A stretch of DNA of 64,000 nt, from positions 13,888,001 through 13,952,000 of the forward strand of contig OZ176053.1 of NCBI GenBank assembly GCA_964247055.1, given 5' to 3'. Numbering within the stretch: position 1 is the stretch's first letter; each line of letters opens with the position of its first letter. Position numbers and translations under genes: made by a program. The DNA is from Paragordius varius. Taxonomy: Eukaryota > Nematomorpha. Of this stretch, positions 38,901-52,010 are shown in pieces. Below the pieces are notes generated by a model, which made no database searches, was not told the origin of the DNA, and saw only the letters and a list, made by a program, of their open reading frames with translations.

Positions 38901-40730
38901 ATTTATACTCCGATCTCGAAAATATTTGGGGTGATGATGGAACTACCATAGGGCTACCCAAAAAAATTATGGTGACATCACCTGATCAAATTTGGATTTT
39001 AGGTAGCCATTTTTATTTTTAAAATTGTATAAAATAAATTTTTTAAATATTTAAAAAATTCATAAAAATTACATTTATACTCTGATCTTGAAAATATTTG
39101 GGGTGATGATGGAACTACCATAGGGCTACCCAAAAAAAATCATAGTGACATCACCTGATCAAATTTGGATTTTAGGTAGCCATTTTTATTTTTAAAATCG
39201 TATAAAATAAATTTTTTAAATATTTAAAAAATTCATAAAAATTATATTTATACTCCGATCTCGAAAATATTTGGGGTGATGATGGAACTACCATAGGGCT
39301 ACCCAAAAAAAATTATGGTGACATCACCTGATCAAATTTGGATTTTAGGTAGCCATTTTTATTTTTAAAATCGTATAAAATAAATTTTTTAAATATTTAA
39401 AAACTTCATAAAAATTACATTTATAGTCCGATCCCAAAATATTTGGGGTGATGATGGAACTACCATAGGGCTACCCAAAAAAAATTATGGCGACATCACC
39501 TGATGAAATTTGGATTTTAGGTAGGCATTTTTATTTTTAAAATCGTATAAAATAAATTTTTTAAATATTTAAAAAATTCATAAAAATTACATTTATAGTC
39601 CGATCCCCAAAATATTTGGGGTGATGATGAAACTACCATAGGGCTTCCCAAAAAAATTATAGTGACATCACCTGATCAAATTTGGATTTTAGGTAGCCAT
39701 TTTTATTTATAAAATCGTATATTTTTTAAATATTTAAAAAATTCATAAATATTACATTTATACTCCGATCTCGAAAATATTTGGGGTGATGATGGAACTA
39801 CCATAGGGCTACCCAAAAAAAATTATGGTGACATCACCTGATTAAATTTGGATTTTAGGTAGCCATTTTTATTTATAAAATCGTATATTTTTTAAATATT
39901 TAAAAAATTCATAAAAATTACATTTATAGTCCAATCCCCAAAATATTTGGGGTGATGATGGAACTACCATAGGGCTACCCAAAAAAAATTATGGTGACAT
40001 CACCTGATCAAATTTGGATTTTAGGTAGCCATTTTTATTTTTAAAATCGTATAAAATAAATTTTTTAAATATTTAAAAAATTCATAAAAATTACATTTAT
40101 ACTCCGATCTCGAAAATATTTGGGATGATGATGGAATTACCATAGGGCTACCCAAAAAAAATTATGGCGACATCACCTGATCAAATTTGGATTTTAGGTA
40201 GCCATTTTTATTTTTAAAATCGTATAAAATATATTTTTTAAATATTTAAAAAATTCATAAAAATTACATTTATAGTCCGATCCCCAAAATATTTAGGGTG
40301 ATGATGGAACTACCATGGGGCTACCCAAAAAAAATTATGGCGACATCACCTGATCAAATTTGGATTTTAGGTAGCCATTTTTATTTTTAAAATCGTATAA
40401 AATAAATTTTTTAAATATTTAAAAAATTCATAAAAATTACATTTATACTCCGATCTCGAAAATATTTGGGGTGATGATGGAATTATCATAGGGCTACCCA
40501 AAAAAAATTATGGTGACATCACCTGATCAAATTTGGATTTTAGGTAGCCATTTTTATTTTTAAAATCGTATAAAATAAATTTTTTAAATATTTAAAAAAT
40601 TCATAAAAATTACATTTATACTCCGATCTCGAAAATATTTGGGGTGATGATGGAACTACCATAGGGCTACCCAAAAAAATTATGGCAACATCACCTGATC
40701 AAATTTGGATTTTAGGTAGCCATTTTTATT
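35900..40730 (+). repeat. Higher-order unit copy 1 (~4.80 kb)
   Basis: Starts close to the monomer with CGAATAAAATAAA and the shortened TTAAATATTAAAAAATTC (AATAAAATAA at 35,941). The same string returns at 40,741 (4,800 bp) and 45,015. Ordered markers are TCTTAAATATT (36,631), TTTAAAGCGTATAAAA (37,128, 37,645 and near 37,990), TTTTAAGTAGCC (38,141), CCCAAAATTATGGCG (38,621), CTCTGATCTTG and CATAGTGAC (39.08-39.15 kb), GATGAAACTACC with GGCTTCCC (39,642), TTTGGGATGATGATGG (40,121) and CCATGGGGCTACC (near 40,314). Relative to copy 2 it has an extra two-monomer block (third AAAGCG) and an extra CCAATCTCAAAAAT unit near 37,010. Confidence 0.88.
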
Positions 40731-43700
40731 TTTAAAATCGAATAAAATAAATTTTTTAAATATTAAAAAATTCATAAAAATTACATTTATACTCCGATCT
40801 CGACAATATTTGGGGTGATGATGGAACTACCATAGGGCTACCCAAAAAAAATTATGGCAACATCACCTGATCAAATTTGGATTTTAGGTAGCCATTTTTA
40901 TTTATAAAATCGTATATTTTTTAAATATTTAAAAAATTCATAAATATTACATTTATACTCCGATCTCGAAAATATTTGGGGTGATGATGGAACTACCATA
41001 GGGCTACCCAAAAAAAATTATGGTGACATCACCTGATTAAATTTGGATTTTAGGTAGCCATTTTTATTTATAAAATCGTATATTTTTTAAATATTTAAAA
41101 AATTCATAAAAATTACATTTATAGTCCGATCCCCAAAATATTTGGGGTGATGATGGAACTACCATAGGGCTACCCAAAAAAATTATGGTGACATCACCTG
41201 ATCAAATTTGGATTTTAGGTAGCCATTTTTATTTTTAAAATCGTATAAAATAAATTTTTTAAATATTTAAAAAATTCATAAAAATTACATTTATACTCCG
41301 ATCTCGACAATATTTGGGGTGATGATGGAACTACCATAGGGCTACCCAAAAAAAATTATGGTGACATCACCTGATCAAATTTGGATTTTAGGTAGCCATT
41401 TTTATTTTTAAAATCGTATAAAATAAATTTCTTAAATATTTAAAAAATTCAAAAATTACATTTATACTCCGATCTCGACAATATTTGGGGTGATGATGGA
41501 ACTACCATAGGGCTACCCAAAAAAAATTATGGCGACATCACCTGATCAAATTTGGATTTTAGGTAGCCATTTTTATTTTTAAAATCGAATAAAATAAATT
41601 TTTTAAATATTTAAAAAATTCATAAAAATTACATTTAAACTCCGATCTCGACAATATTTGGGGTGATGATGGAACTACCATAGGGCTACCCAAAAAAAAT
41701 TATGGCAACATCACCTGATCAAATTTGGATTTTAGGTAGCCATTTTTATTTTTAAAGCGTATAAAATAAATTTTTTAAATATTTAAAAAATTCATAAAAA
41801 TTACATTTATAGTCCGATCCCCAAAATATTTGGGGTGATGATGGAACTACCATAGGGCTACTTAAAAAAATTATGGCGACATCACCTGATCAAATTTGGA
41901 TTTTAGGTAGCCATTTTTATTTTTAAAGTCGTATAAAATAAATTTTTTAAATATTCAAAAAATTCATAAAAATTACATTTATACTCCGATCTAGAATATA
42001 TTTGGGGTGATGATGGAACTACCATAGGGCTACCCAAAAAAAATTATGGCGACATCACCTGATCAAATTTGGATTTTAGGTAGCTATTTTTATTTTTAAA
42101 ATCGTATAAAAAAAATTTTTAAATATTTAAAAAATTCATAAAAATTACATTTATACTCCGATCTCGACAATATTTGGGGTGATGATGGAACTACCATAGG
42201 GCTACCCAAAAAAAATTATGGTGACATCACCTGATCAAATTTGGATTTTAGGTAGCCATTTTTATTTTTAAAGCGTATAAAATAAATTTTTTAAATATTT
42301 AAAAAATTCATAAAAATTACATTTATAGTCCGATCCCCAAAATATTTGGGGTGATGATGGAACTACCATAGGGCTACTTAAAAAAAATTATGGCGACATC
42401 ACCTGATCAAATTTGGATTTTAAGTAGCCATTTTTATTTTTAAAATCGTATAAAATAAATTTTTTAAATATTCAAAAAATTCATAAAAATTACATTTATA
42501 CTCCGATCTAGAATATATTTGGGGTGATGATGGAACTACCATAGGGCTACCCAAAAAAAATTATGGCGACATCACCTGATCAAATTTGGATTTTAGGTAG
42601 CTATTTTTATTTTTAAAATCGTATAAAAAAAATTTTTAAATATTTAAAAAATTCATAAAAATTACATTTATACTCCGATCTCGAAAATATTTGGGGTGAT
42701 GATGGAACTACCATAGGGCTACCCAAAAAATATTATGGTGACATCACCTGATCAAATTTGGATTTTAGGTAGCCATTTTTATTTTTAAAATCGTATAAAA
42801 TAAATTTTTTAAATATTTAAAAAATTCATAAAAATTACATTTATACTCCAATCTCAAAAATATTTGAGGTGATGATGGAACTACTATAGGGCTACCCAAA
42901 ATTATGGCGACATCACCTGATCAAATTTGGATTTTAGGTAGCCATTTTTATTTTTAAAATCGTATAAAATAAATTTTTTAAATATTTAAAAAATTCATAA
43001 AAATTACATTTATACTCCGATCTCGAAAATATTTGGGGTGATGATGGAATTACCATAGGGCTACCCAAAAAAAATTATGGTGACATCACCTGATCAAATT
43101 TGGATTTTAGGTAGCCATTTTTATTTTTAAAATCGTATAAAATAAATTTTTTAAATATTTAAAAAATTCATAAAAATTACATTTATACTCCGATCTCGAA
43201 AATATTTGGGGTGATGATGGAACTACCATAGGGCTACCCAAAAAAAATTATGGTGACATCACCTGATCAAATTTGGATTTTAGGTAGCCATTTTTATTTT
43301 TAAAATCGTATAAAATAAATTTTTTAAATATTTAAAAACTTCATAAAAATTACATTTATACTCCGATCTCGAAAATATTTGGGGTGATGATGGAACTACC
43401 ATAGGGCTACCCAAAAAAAATTATGGTGACATCACCTGATTAAATTTGGATTTTAGGTAGCCATTTTTATTTATAAAATCGTATATTTTTTAAATATTTA
43501 AAAAATTCATAAAAATTACATTTATAGTCCAATCCCCAAAATATTTGGGGTGATGATGGAACTACCATAGGGCTACCCAAAAAAAATTATGGTGACATCA
43601 CCTGATCAAATTTGGATTTTAGGTAGCCATTTTTATTTTTAAAATCGTATAAAATAAATTTTTTAAATATTTAAAAAATTCATAAAAATTACATTTATAG

Positions 43701-45010
43701 TCCGATCCCAAAATATTTGGGGTGATGATGGAACTACCATAGGGCTACCCAAAAAAAATTATGGCGACATCACCTGATGAAATTTGGATTTTAGGTAGGC
43801 ATTTTTATTTTTAAAATCGTATAAAATAAATTTTTTAAATATTTAAAAAATTCATAAAAATTACATTTATAGTCCGATCCCCAAAATATTTGGGGTGATG
43901 ATGAAACTACCATAGGGCTTCCCAAAAAAATTATAGTGACATCACCTGATCAAATTTGGATTTTAGGTAGCCATTTTTATTTATAAAATCGTATATTTTT
44001 TAAATATTTAAAAAATTCATAAATATTACATTTATACTCCGATCTCGAAAATATTTGGGGTGATGATGGAACTACCATAGGGCTACCCAAAAAAAATTAT
44101 GGTGACATCACCTGATTAAATTTGGATTTTAGGTAGCCATTTTTATTTATAAAATCGTATATTTTTTAAATATTTAAAAAATTCATAAAAATTACATTTA
44201 TAGTCCAATCCCCAAAATATTTGGGGTGATGATGGAACTACCATAGGGCTACCCAAAAAAAATTATGGTGACATCACCTGATCAAATTTGGATTTTAGGT
44301 AGCCATTTTTATTTTTAAAATCGTATAAAATAAATTTTTTAAATATTTAAAAAATTCATAAAAATTACATTTATACTCCGATCTCGAAAATATTTGGGAT
44401 GATGATGGAATTACCATAGGGCTACCCAAAAAAAATTATGGCGACATCACCTGATCAAATTTGGATTTTAGGTAGCCATTTTTATTTTTAAAATCGTATA
44501 AAATATATTTTTTAAATATTTAAAAAATTCATAAAAATTACATTTATAGTCCGATCCCCAAAATATTTAGGGTGATGATGGAACTACCACGGGGCTACCC
44601 AAAAAAAATTATGGCGACATCACCTGATCAAATTTGGATTTTAGGTAGCCATTTTTATTTTTAAAATCGTATAAAATAAATTTTTTAAATATTTAAAAAA
44701 TTCATAAAAATTACATTTATACTCCGATCTCGAAAATATTTGGGGTGATGATGGAATTATCATAGGGCTACCCAAAAAAAATTATGGTGACATCACCTGA
44801 TCAAATTTGGATTTTAGGTAGCCATTTTTATTTTTAAAATCGTATAAAATAAATTTTTTAAATATTTAAAAAATTCATAAAAATTACATTTATACTCCGA
44901 TCTCGAAAATATTTGGGGTGATGATGGAACTACCATAGGGCTACCCAAAAAAATTATGGCAACATCACCTGATCAAATTTGGATTTTAGGTAGCCATTTT
45001 TATTTTTAAA
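40731..45010 (+). repeat. Higher-order unit copy 2 (~4.27 kb)
   Basis: Same marker order as copy 1: TCTTAAATATT (41,430), AAAGCG (41,754 and 42,270), TTTTAAGTAGCC (42,421), CCCAAAATTATGGCG (42,901), a CCGATCCCAAAATATT unit (TAG at 43,698; 39,424 in copy 1), GGCTTCCC (43,916) and TTTGGGATGATG (44,395). It lacks one CCAATCTCAAAAAT monomer and the extra two-monomer AAAGCG block of copy 1. It has also replaced the CTCTGATCTTG/CATAGTGAC dimer by other units around 43.25-43.65 kb, including a lone short monomer near 43,477. A few point changes occur, e.g. CCACGGGGCTACC near 44,587. Confidence 0.87.
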
Positions 45011-48000
45011 ATCGAATAAAATAAATTTTTTAAATATTAAAAAATTCATAAAAATTACATTTATACTCCGATCTCGACAATATTTGGGGTGATGATGGAA
45101 CTACCATAGGGCTACCCAAAAAAAATTATGGCAACATCACCTGATCAAATTTGGATTTTAGGTAGCCATTTTTATTTATAAAATCGTATATTTTTTAAAT
45201 ATTTAAAAAATTCATAAATATTACATTTATACTCCGATCTCGAAAATATTTGGGGTGATGATGGAACTACCATAGGGCTACCCAAAAAAAATTATGGTGA
45301 CATCACCTGATTAAATTTGGATTTTAGGTAGCCATTTTTATTTATAAAATCGTATATTTTTTAAATATTTAAAAAATTCATAAAAATTACATTTATAGTC
45401 CGATCCCCAAAATATTTGGGGTGATGATGGAACTACCATAGGGCTACCCAAAAAAATTATGGTGACATCACCTGATCAAATTTGGATTTTAGGTAGCCAT
45501 TTTTATTTTTAAAATCGTATAAAATAAATTTTTTAAATATTTAAAAAATTCATAAAAATTACATTTATACTCCGATCTCGACAATATTTGGGGTGATGAT
45601 GGAACTACCATAGGGCTACCCAAAAAAAATTATGGTGACATCACCTGATCAAATTTGGATTTTAGGTAGCCATTTTTATTTTTAAAATCGTATAAAATAA
45701 ATTTCTTAAATATTTAAAAAATTCAAAAATTACATTTATACTCCGATCTCGACAATATTTGGGGTGATGATGGAACTACCATAGGGCTACCCAAAAAAAA
45801 TTATGGCGACATCACCTGATCAAATTTGGATTTTAGGTAGCCATTTTTATTTTTAAAATCGAATAAAATAAATTTTTTAAATATTTAAAAAATTCATAAA
45901 AATTACATTTAAACTCCGATCTCGACAATATTTGGGGTGATGATGGAACTACCATAGGGCTACCCAAAAAAAATTATGGCAACATCACCTGATCAAATTT
46001 GGATTTTAGGTAGCCATTTTTATTTTTAAAATCGTATAAAATAAATTTTTTAAATATTTAAAAAATTCATAAAAATTACATTTATACTCCAATCTCAAAA
46101 ATATTTGGGGTGATGATGGAACTACTATAGGGCTACCCAAAAAAAATTATGGCGACATCACCTGATCAAATTTGGATTTTAGGTAGCCATTTTTATTTTT
46201 AAAGCGTATAAAATAAATTTTTTAAATATTTAAAAAATTCATAAAAATTACATTTATAGTCCGATCCCCAAAATATTTGGGGTGATGATGGAACTACCAT
46301 AGGGCTACTTAAAAAAAATTATGGCGACATCACCTGATCAAATTTGGATTTTAGGTAGCCATTTTTATTTTTAAAGTCGTATAAAATAAATTTTTTAAAT
46401 ATTCAAAAAATTCATAAAAATTACATTTATACTCCGATCTAGAATATATTTGGGGTTATGATGGAACTACCATAGGGCTACCCAAAAAAAATTATGGCGA
46501 CATCACCTGATCAAATTTGGATTTTAGGTAGCTATTTTTATTTTTAAAATCGTATAAAAAAAATTTTTAAATATCTAAAAAATTCATAAAAATTACATTT
46601 ATACTCCGATCTCGACAATATTTGGGGTGATGATGGAACTACCATAGGGCTACCCAAAAAAAATTATGGTGACATCACCTGATCAAATTTGGATTTTAGG
46701 TAGCCATTTTTATTTTTAAAGCGTATAAAATAAATTTTTTAAATATTTAAAAAATTCATAAAAATTACATTTATAGTCCGATCCCCAAAATATTTGGGGT
46801 GATGATGGAACTACCATAGGGCTACTTAAAAAAAATTATGGCGACATCACCTGATCAAATTTGGATTTTAAGTAGCCATTTTTATTTTTAAAATCGTATA
46901 AAATAAATTTTTTAAATATTCAAAAAATTCATAAAAATTACATTTATACTCCGATCTAGAATATATTTGGGGTGATGATGGAACTACCATAGGGCTACCC
47001 AAAAAAAATTATGGCGACATCACCTGATCAAATTTGGATTTTAGGTAGCTATTTTTATTTTTAAAATCGTATAAAAAAAATTTTTAAATATTTAAAAAAT
47101 TCATAAAAATTACATTTATACTCCGATCTCGAAAATATTTGGGGTGATGATGGAACTACCATAGGGCTACCCAAAAAATATTATGGTGACATCACCTGAT
47201 CAAATTTGGATTTTAGGTAGCCATTTTTATTTTTAAAATCGTATAAAATAAATTTTTTAAATATTTAAAAAATTCATAAAAATTACATTTATACTCCAAT
47301 CTCAAAAATATTTGAGGTGATGATGGAACTACTATAGGGCTACCCAAAATTATGGCGACATCACCTGATCAAATTTGGATTTTAGGTAGCCATTTTTATT
47401 TTTAAAATCGTATAAAATAAATTTTTTAAATATTTAAAAAATTCATAAAAATTACATTTATACTCCGATCTCGAAAATATTTGGGGTGATGATGGAATTA
47501 CCATAGGGCTACCCAAAAAAAATTATGGTGACATCACCTGATCAAATTTGGATTTTAGGTAGCCATTTTTATTTTTAAAATCGTATAAAATAAATTTTTT
47601 AAATATTTAAAAAATTCATAAAAATTACATTTATACTCCGATCTCGAAAATATTTGGGGTGATGATGGAACTACCATAGGGCTACCCAAAAAAATTATGG
47701 TGACATCACCTGATCAAATTTGGATTTTAGGTAGCCATTTTTATTTTTAAAATTGTATAAAATAAATTTTTTAAATATTTAAAAAATTCATAAAAATTAC
47801 ATTTATACTCTGATCTTGAAAATATTTGGGGTGATGATGGAACTACCATAGGGCTACCCAAAAAAAATCATAGTGACATCACCTGATCAAATTTGGATTT
47901 TAGGTAGCCATTTTTATTTTTAAAATCGTATAAAATAAATTTTTTAAATATTTAAAAAATTCATAAAAATTATATTTATACTCCGATCTCGAAAATATTT

Positions 48001-49000
48001 GGGGTGATGATGGAACTACCATAGGGCTACCCAAAAAAAATTATGGTGACATCACCTGATCAAATTTGGATTTTAGGTAGCCATTTTTATTTTTAAAATC
48101 GTATAAAATAAATTTTTTAAATATTTAAAAACTTCATAAAAATTACATTTATAGTCCGATCCCCAAAATATTTGGGGTGATGATGGAACTACCATAGGGC
48201 TACCCAAAAAAAATTATGGCGACATCACCTGATGAAATTTGGATTTTAGGTAGGCATTTTTATTTTTAAAATCGTATAAAATAAATTTTTTAAATATTTA
48301 AAAAATTCATAAAAATTACATTTATAGTCCGATCCCCAAAATATTTGGGGTGATGATGAAACTACCATAGGGCTTCCCAAAAAAATTATAGTGACATCAC
48401 CTGATCAAATTTGGATTTTAGGTAGCCATTTTTATTTATAAAATCGTATATTTTTTAAATATTTAAAAAATTCATAAATATTACATTTATACTCCGATCT
48501 CGAAAATATTTGGGGTGATGATGGAACTACCATAGGGCTACCCAAAAAAAATTATGGTGACATCACCTGATTAAATTTGGATTTTAGGTAGCCATTTTTA
48601 TTTATAAAATCGTATATTTTTTAAATATTTAAAAAATTCATAAAAATTACATTTATAGTCCAATCCCCAAAATATTTGGGGTGATGATGGAACTACCATA
48701 GGGCTACCCAAAAAAAATTATGGTGACATCACCTGATCAAATTTAGATTTTAGGTAGCCATTTTTATTTTTAAAATCGTATAAAATATATTTTTTAAATA
48801 TTTAAAAAATTCATAAAAATTACATTTATAGTCCGATCCCCAAAATATTTAGGGTGATGATGGAACTACCATGGGGCTACCCAAAAAAAATTATGGCGAC
48901 ATCACCTGATCAAATTTGGATTTTAGGTAGCCATTTTTATTTTTAAAATCGTATAAAATAAATTTTTTAAATATTTAAAAAATTCATAAAAATTACATTT
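45011..49000 (+). repeat. Higher-order unit copy 3 (~4.0 kb, incomplete)
   Basis: Repeats the series: AATAAAATAA at 45,015, TCTTAAATATT at 45,704, AAAGCG at 46,201, TTTTAAGTAGCC (TAAG at 46,869), CCCAAAATTATGGCG (47,349) and GGCTTCCC (48,371). It keeps the CCAATCTCAAAAAT monomer (near 46,085) and the CTCTGATCTTG/CATAGTGAC dimer (near 47,807) that copy 2 lacks, while sharing with copy 2 the absence of the extra AAAGCG pair. Past 48.7 kb it loses one monomer and then leaves the pattern near 49.0 kb. The mixture of shared presences and absences shows exchange in whole-monomer steps. Confidence 0.85.
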
Positions 49001-50270
49001 ATACTCCGATCCCCAAAATATTTAGGGTGATGATGGAACTACCATGGGGCTACCCAAAAAAAATTATGGCGACATCACCTGATCAAATTTGGATTTTAGG
49101 TAGCCATTTTTATTTTTAAAATCGTATAAAATAAATTTTTTAAATATTTAAAAAATTCATAAAAATTACATTTATACTCCGATCTCGAAAATATTTGGGG
49201 TGATGATGGAATTACCATAGGGCTACCCAAAAAAAATTATGGTGACATCACCTGATCAAATTTGGATTTTAGGTAGCCATTTTTATTTTTAAAATCGTAT
49301 AAAATAAATTTTTTAAATATTTAAAAAATTCATAAAAATTACATTTATACTCTGATCTTGAAAATATTTGGGGTGATGATGGAACTACCATAGGGCTACC
49401 AAAAAAAAACATAGTGACATCACCTGATCAAATTTGGATTTTAGGTAGCCATTTTTATTTTTAAAATCGTATAAAATAAATTTTTTAAATATTTAAAAAA
49501 TTCATAAAAATTATATTTATACTCCGATCTCGAAAATATTTGGGGTGATGATGGAACTACCATAGGGCTACCCAAAAAAAATTATGGTGACATCACCTGA
49601 TCAAATTTGGATTTTAGGTAGCCATTTTTATTTTTAAAATCGTATAAAATAAATTTTTTAAATATTTAAAAACTTCATAAAAATTACATTTATAGTCCGA
49701 TCCCCAAAATATTTGGGGTGATGATGGAACTACCATAGGGCTACCCAAAAAAAATTATGGCGACATCACCTGATGAAATTTGGATTTTAGGTAGGCATTT
49801 TTATTTTTAAAATCGTATAAAATAAATTTTTTAAATATTTAAAAAATTCATAAAAATTACATTTATAGTCCGATCCCCAAAATATTTGGGGTGATGATGA
49901 AACTACCATAGGGCTTCCCAAAAAAATTATAGTGACACCACCTGATAAAATTTGGATTTTAGGTAGCCATTTTTATTTATAAAATCGTATATTTTTTAAA
50001 TATTTAAAAAATTCATAAATATTACATTTATACTCCGATCTCGAAAATATTTGGGGTGATGATGGAACTACCATAGGGCTACCCAAAAAAAATTATGGTG
50101 ACATCACCTGATTAAATTTGGATTTTAGGTAGCCATTTTTATTTATAAAATCGTATATTTTTTAAATATTTAAAAAATTCATAAAAATTACATTTATAGT
50201 CCAATCCCCAAAATATTTGGGGTGATGATGGAACTACCATAGGGCTACCCAAAAAAAATTATGGTGACAT
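47700..50270 (+). repeat. 9-monomer duplication (1,541 bp)
   Basis: ATACTCTGATCTTG at 47,805 and 49,347, GGCTTCCC at 48,371 and 49,912, and TAGTCCAATCCCC near 48,655 and 50,196 lie 1,541-1,542 bp apart. The duplicated part is about 47.75-48.73 kb and its copy about 49.29-50.27 kb. The second copy has new changes (CTACCAAAAAAAAACATAG near 49,398; GACACCACCTGATAAAATTT near 49,935). It overlaps the end of higher-order copy 3, so it was added after or while that unit was being formed. Confidence 0.83.
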
Positions 50271-52010
50271 CACCTGATCAAATTTGGATTTTAGGTAGCC
50301 ATTTTTATTTTTAAAATCGTATAAAATAAATTTTTTAAATATTTAAAAAATTCATAAAAATTACATTTATACTCCGATCTCGAAAATATTTGGGGTGATG
50401 ATGGAACTACGATAGGGCTACCCAAAAAAAATTATGGCGACATCACCTGATCAAATTTGGATTTTAGGTAGCCATTTTTATTTTTAAAATCGTATAAAAT
50501 AAATTTTTTAAATATTTAAAAAATTCATATAAATTACATTTATACTCCGATCTCGACAATATTTGGGGTGATGATGGAACTACCATAGAACTACCCAAAA
50601 AAAATTATGGTGACATCACCTGATCAAATTTGGATTTTAGGTAGCCATTTTTATTTTTAAAATCGTATAAAATAAATTTTTTAAATATTTAAAAAATTCA
50701 TAAAAATTACATTTATACTCCGATCTCGAAAATATTTGGGGTAATGATGGAACTACCATAGGGCTACCCAAAAAAAATTATGGTGACATCACCTGATCAA
50801 AAATGGATTTTAGGTAGCCATTTTTATTTTTAAAATCGTATAAAATAAATTTTTTAAATATTTAAAAAATTTAAAAAAATTACATTTATACTCCGATCTC
50901 GAAAATATTTGGGGTAATGATGGAACTACCATAGGGCTACCCAAATAAAATTATGGCGACATCACCTGATCAAATTTGGATTTTAGGTAGCCATTTTTAT
51001 TTTTAAAATCGTACAAAAATAAATTTTTTAAATATTTAAAAACTTCATAAAAATTACATTTATACTCTGATCTTGAAAATATTTGGGGTGATGATGGAAC
51101 TACCATAGGGCTACCCAAAAAAAATCATAGTGACATCACCTGATCAAATTTGGATTTTAGGTAGCCATTTTTATTTTTAAAATCGTTTAAAATAAATTTT
51201 TTAAATATTTAAAAAATTCATAAAAATTACATTTATAGTCCGATCCCCAAAATATTTAGGGTGATGATGGAACTACCATTAGGGCTACCCAAAAAAAATT
51301 ATGGCGACATCACCTGATCAAATTTGGATTATAGGTAGCCATTTTTATTTTTAAAATCGTATAAAATAAATTTTTAAATATTTAAAAAATTCATAAAAAT
51401 TACACTTATAGTCCGATCCCCAAAATATTTGGGGTGATGATGGAACTACCATAGGGCTACCCAAAAAAAATTATGGTGACATCACCTGATCAAATTTGGA
51501 TTTTAGGTAGCCATTTTTATTTTTAAAATCGTATAAAATAAATTTTTTAAATATTTAAAAAATTATAAAAATTACATTTATACTCCGATCCCCAAAATAT
51601 TTAGGGTGATGATGGAACTACCATAGGGCTACCCAAAAAAAATTATGGCGACATCACCTGATCAAATTTGGATTTTAGGTAGCCATTATTATTTTTAAAA
51701 TCGTATAAAATAAATTTTTTAAATATTTAAAAAATTCATAAAAATTACATTTATACTCCGATCTCGAAAATATTTGGGATGATGATGGAACTACCATAGG
51801 GCTACCCAAAAAAAATTATGGTGACATCACCTGATCAAATTTGGATTTTAGGTAGCCATTTTTATTTCTAATATCGTATAAAATAAATTTTTTAAATATT
51901 TAAAAAATTCATAAAAATTACATTTATACTCCGATCTCGAAATATTTGGGGTGATGATGGAACTACCATAGGGCTACCCAAAAAAAATTATGGTGACATC
52001 ACCTGATCAA
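50270..52010 (+). repeat. Diverged mosaic monomers
   Basis: About ten monomers with many one-off changes: CTACGATAGGG near 50,407, TTCATATAAATTAC near 50,524, CATAGAACTACC near 50,586, TGATCAAAAATGG near 50,794, AATTTAAAAAAATTAC near 50,868, GTACAAAAATAAA at 51,011, CGTTTAAAATAAA near 51,184, ATTAGGGCTACC near 51,278 and ATTATAGG near 51,328. GTACAAAAATAAA recurs at 56,359 (5,348 bp on). Few of the other changes have copies, so this is one of the least homogenised parts of the window. Confidence 0.8.

Noticed and set aside
39500-39510. Hammerhead-ribozyme-like CTGATGA followed by AAA in some monomers
   Set aside because: Most monomers have CTGATCA instead, the GAAA element overlaps the CTGATGA, and no stem separates them; the catalytic architecture is absent.
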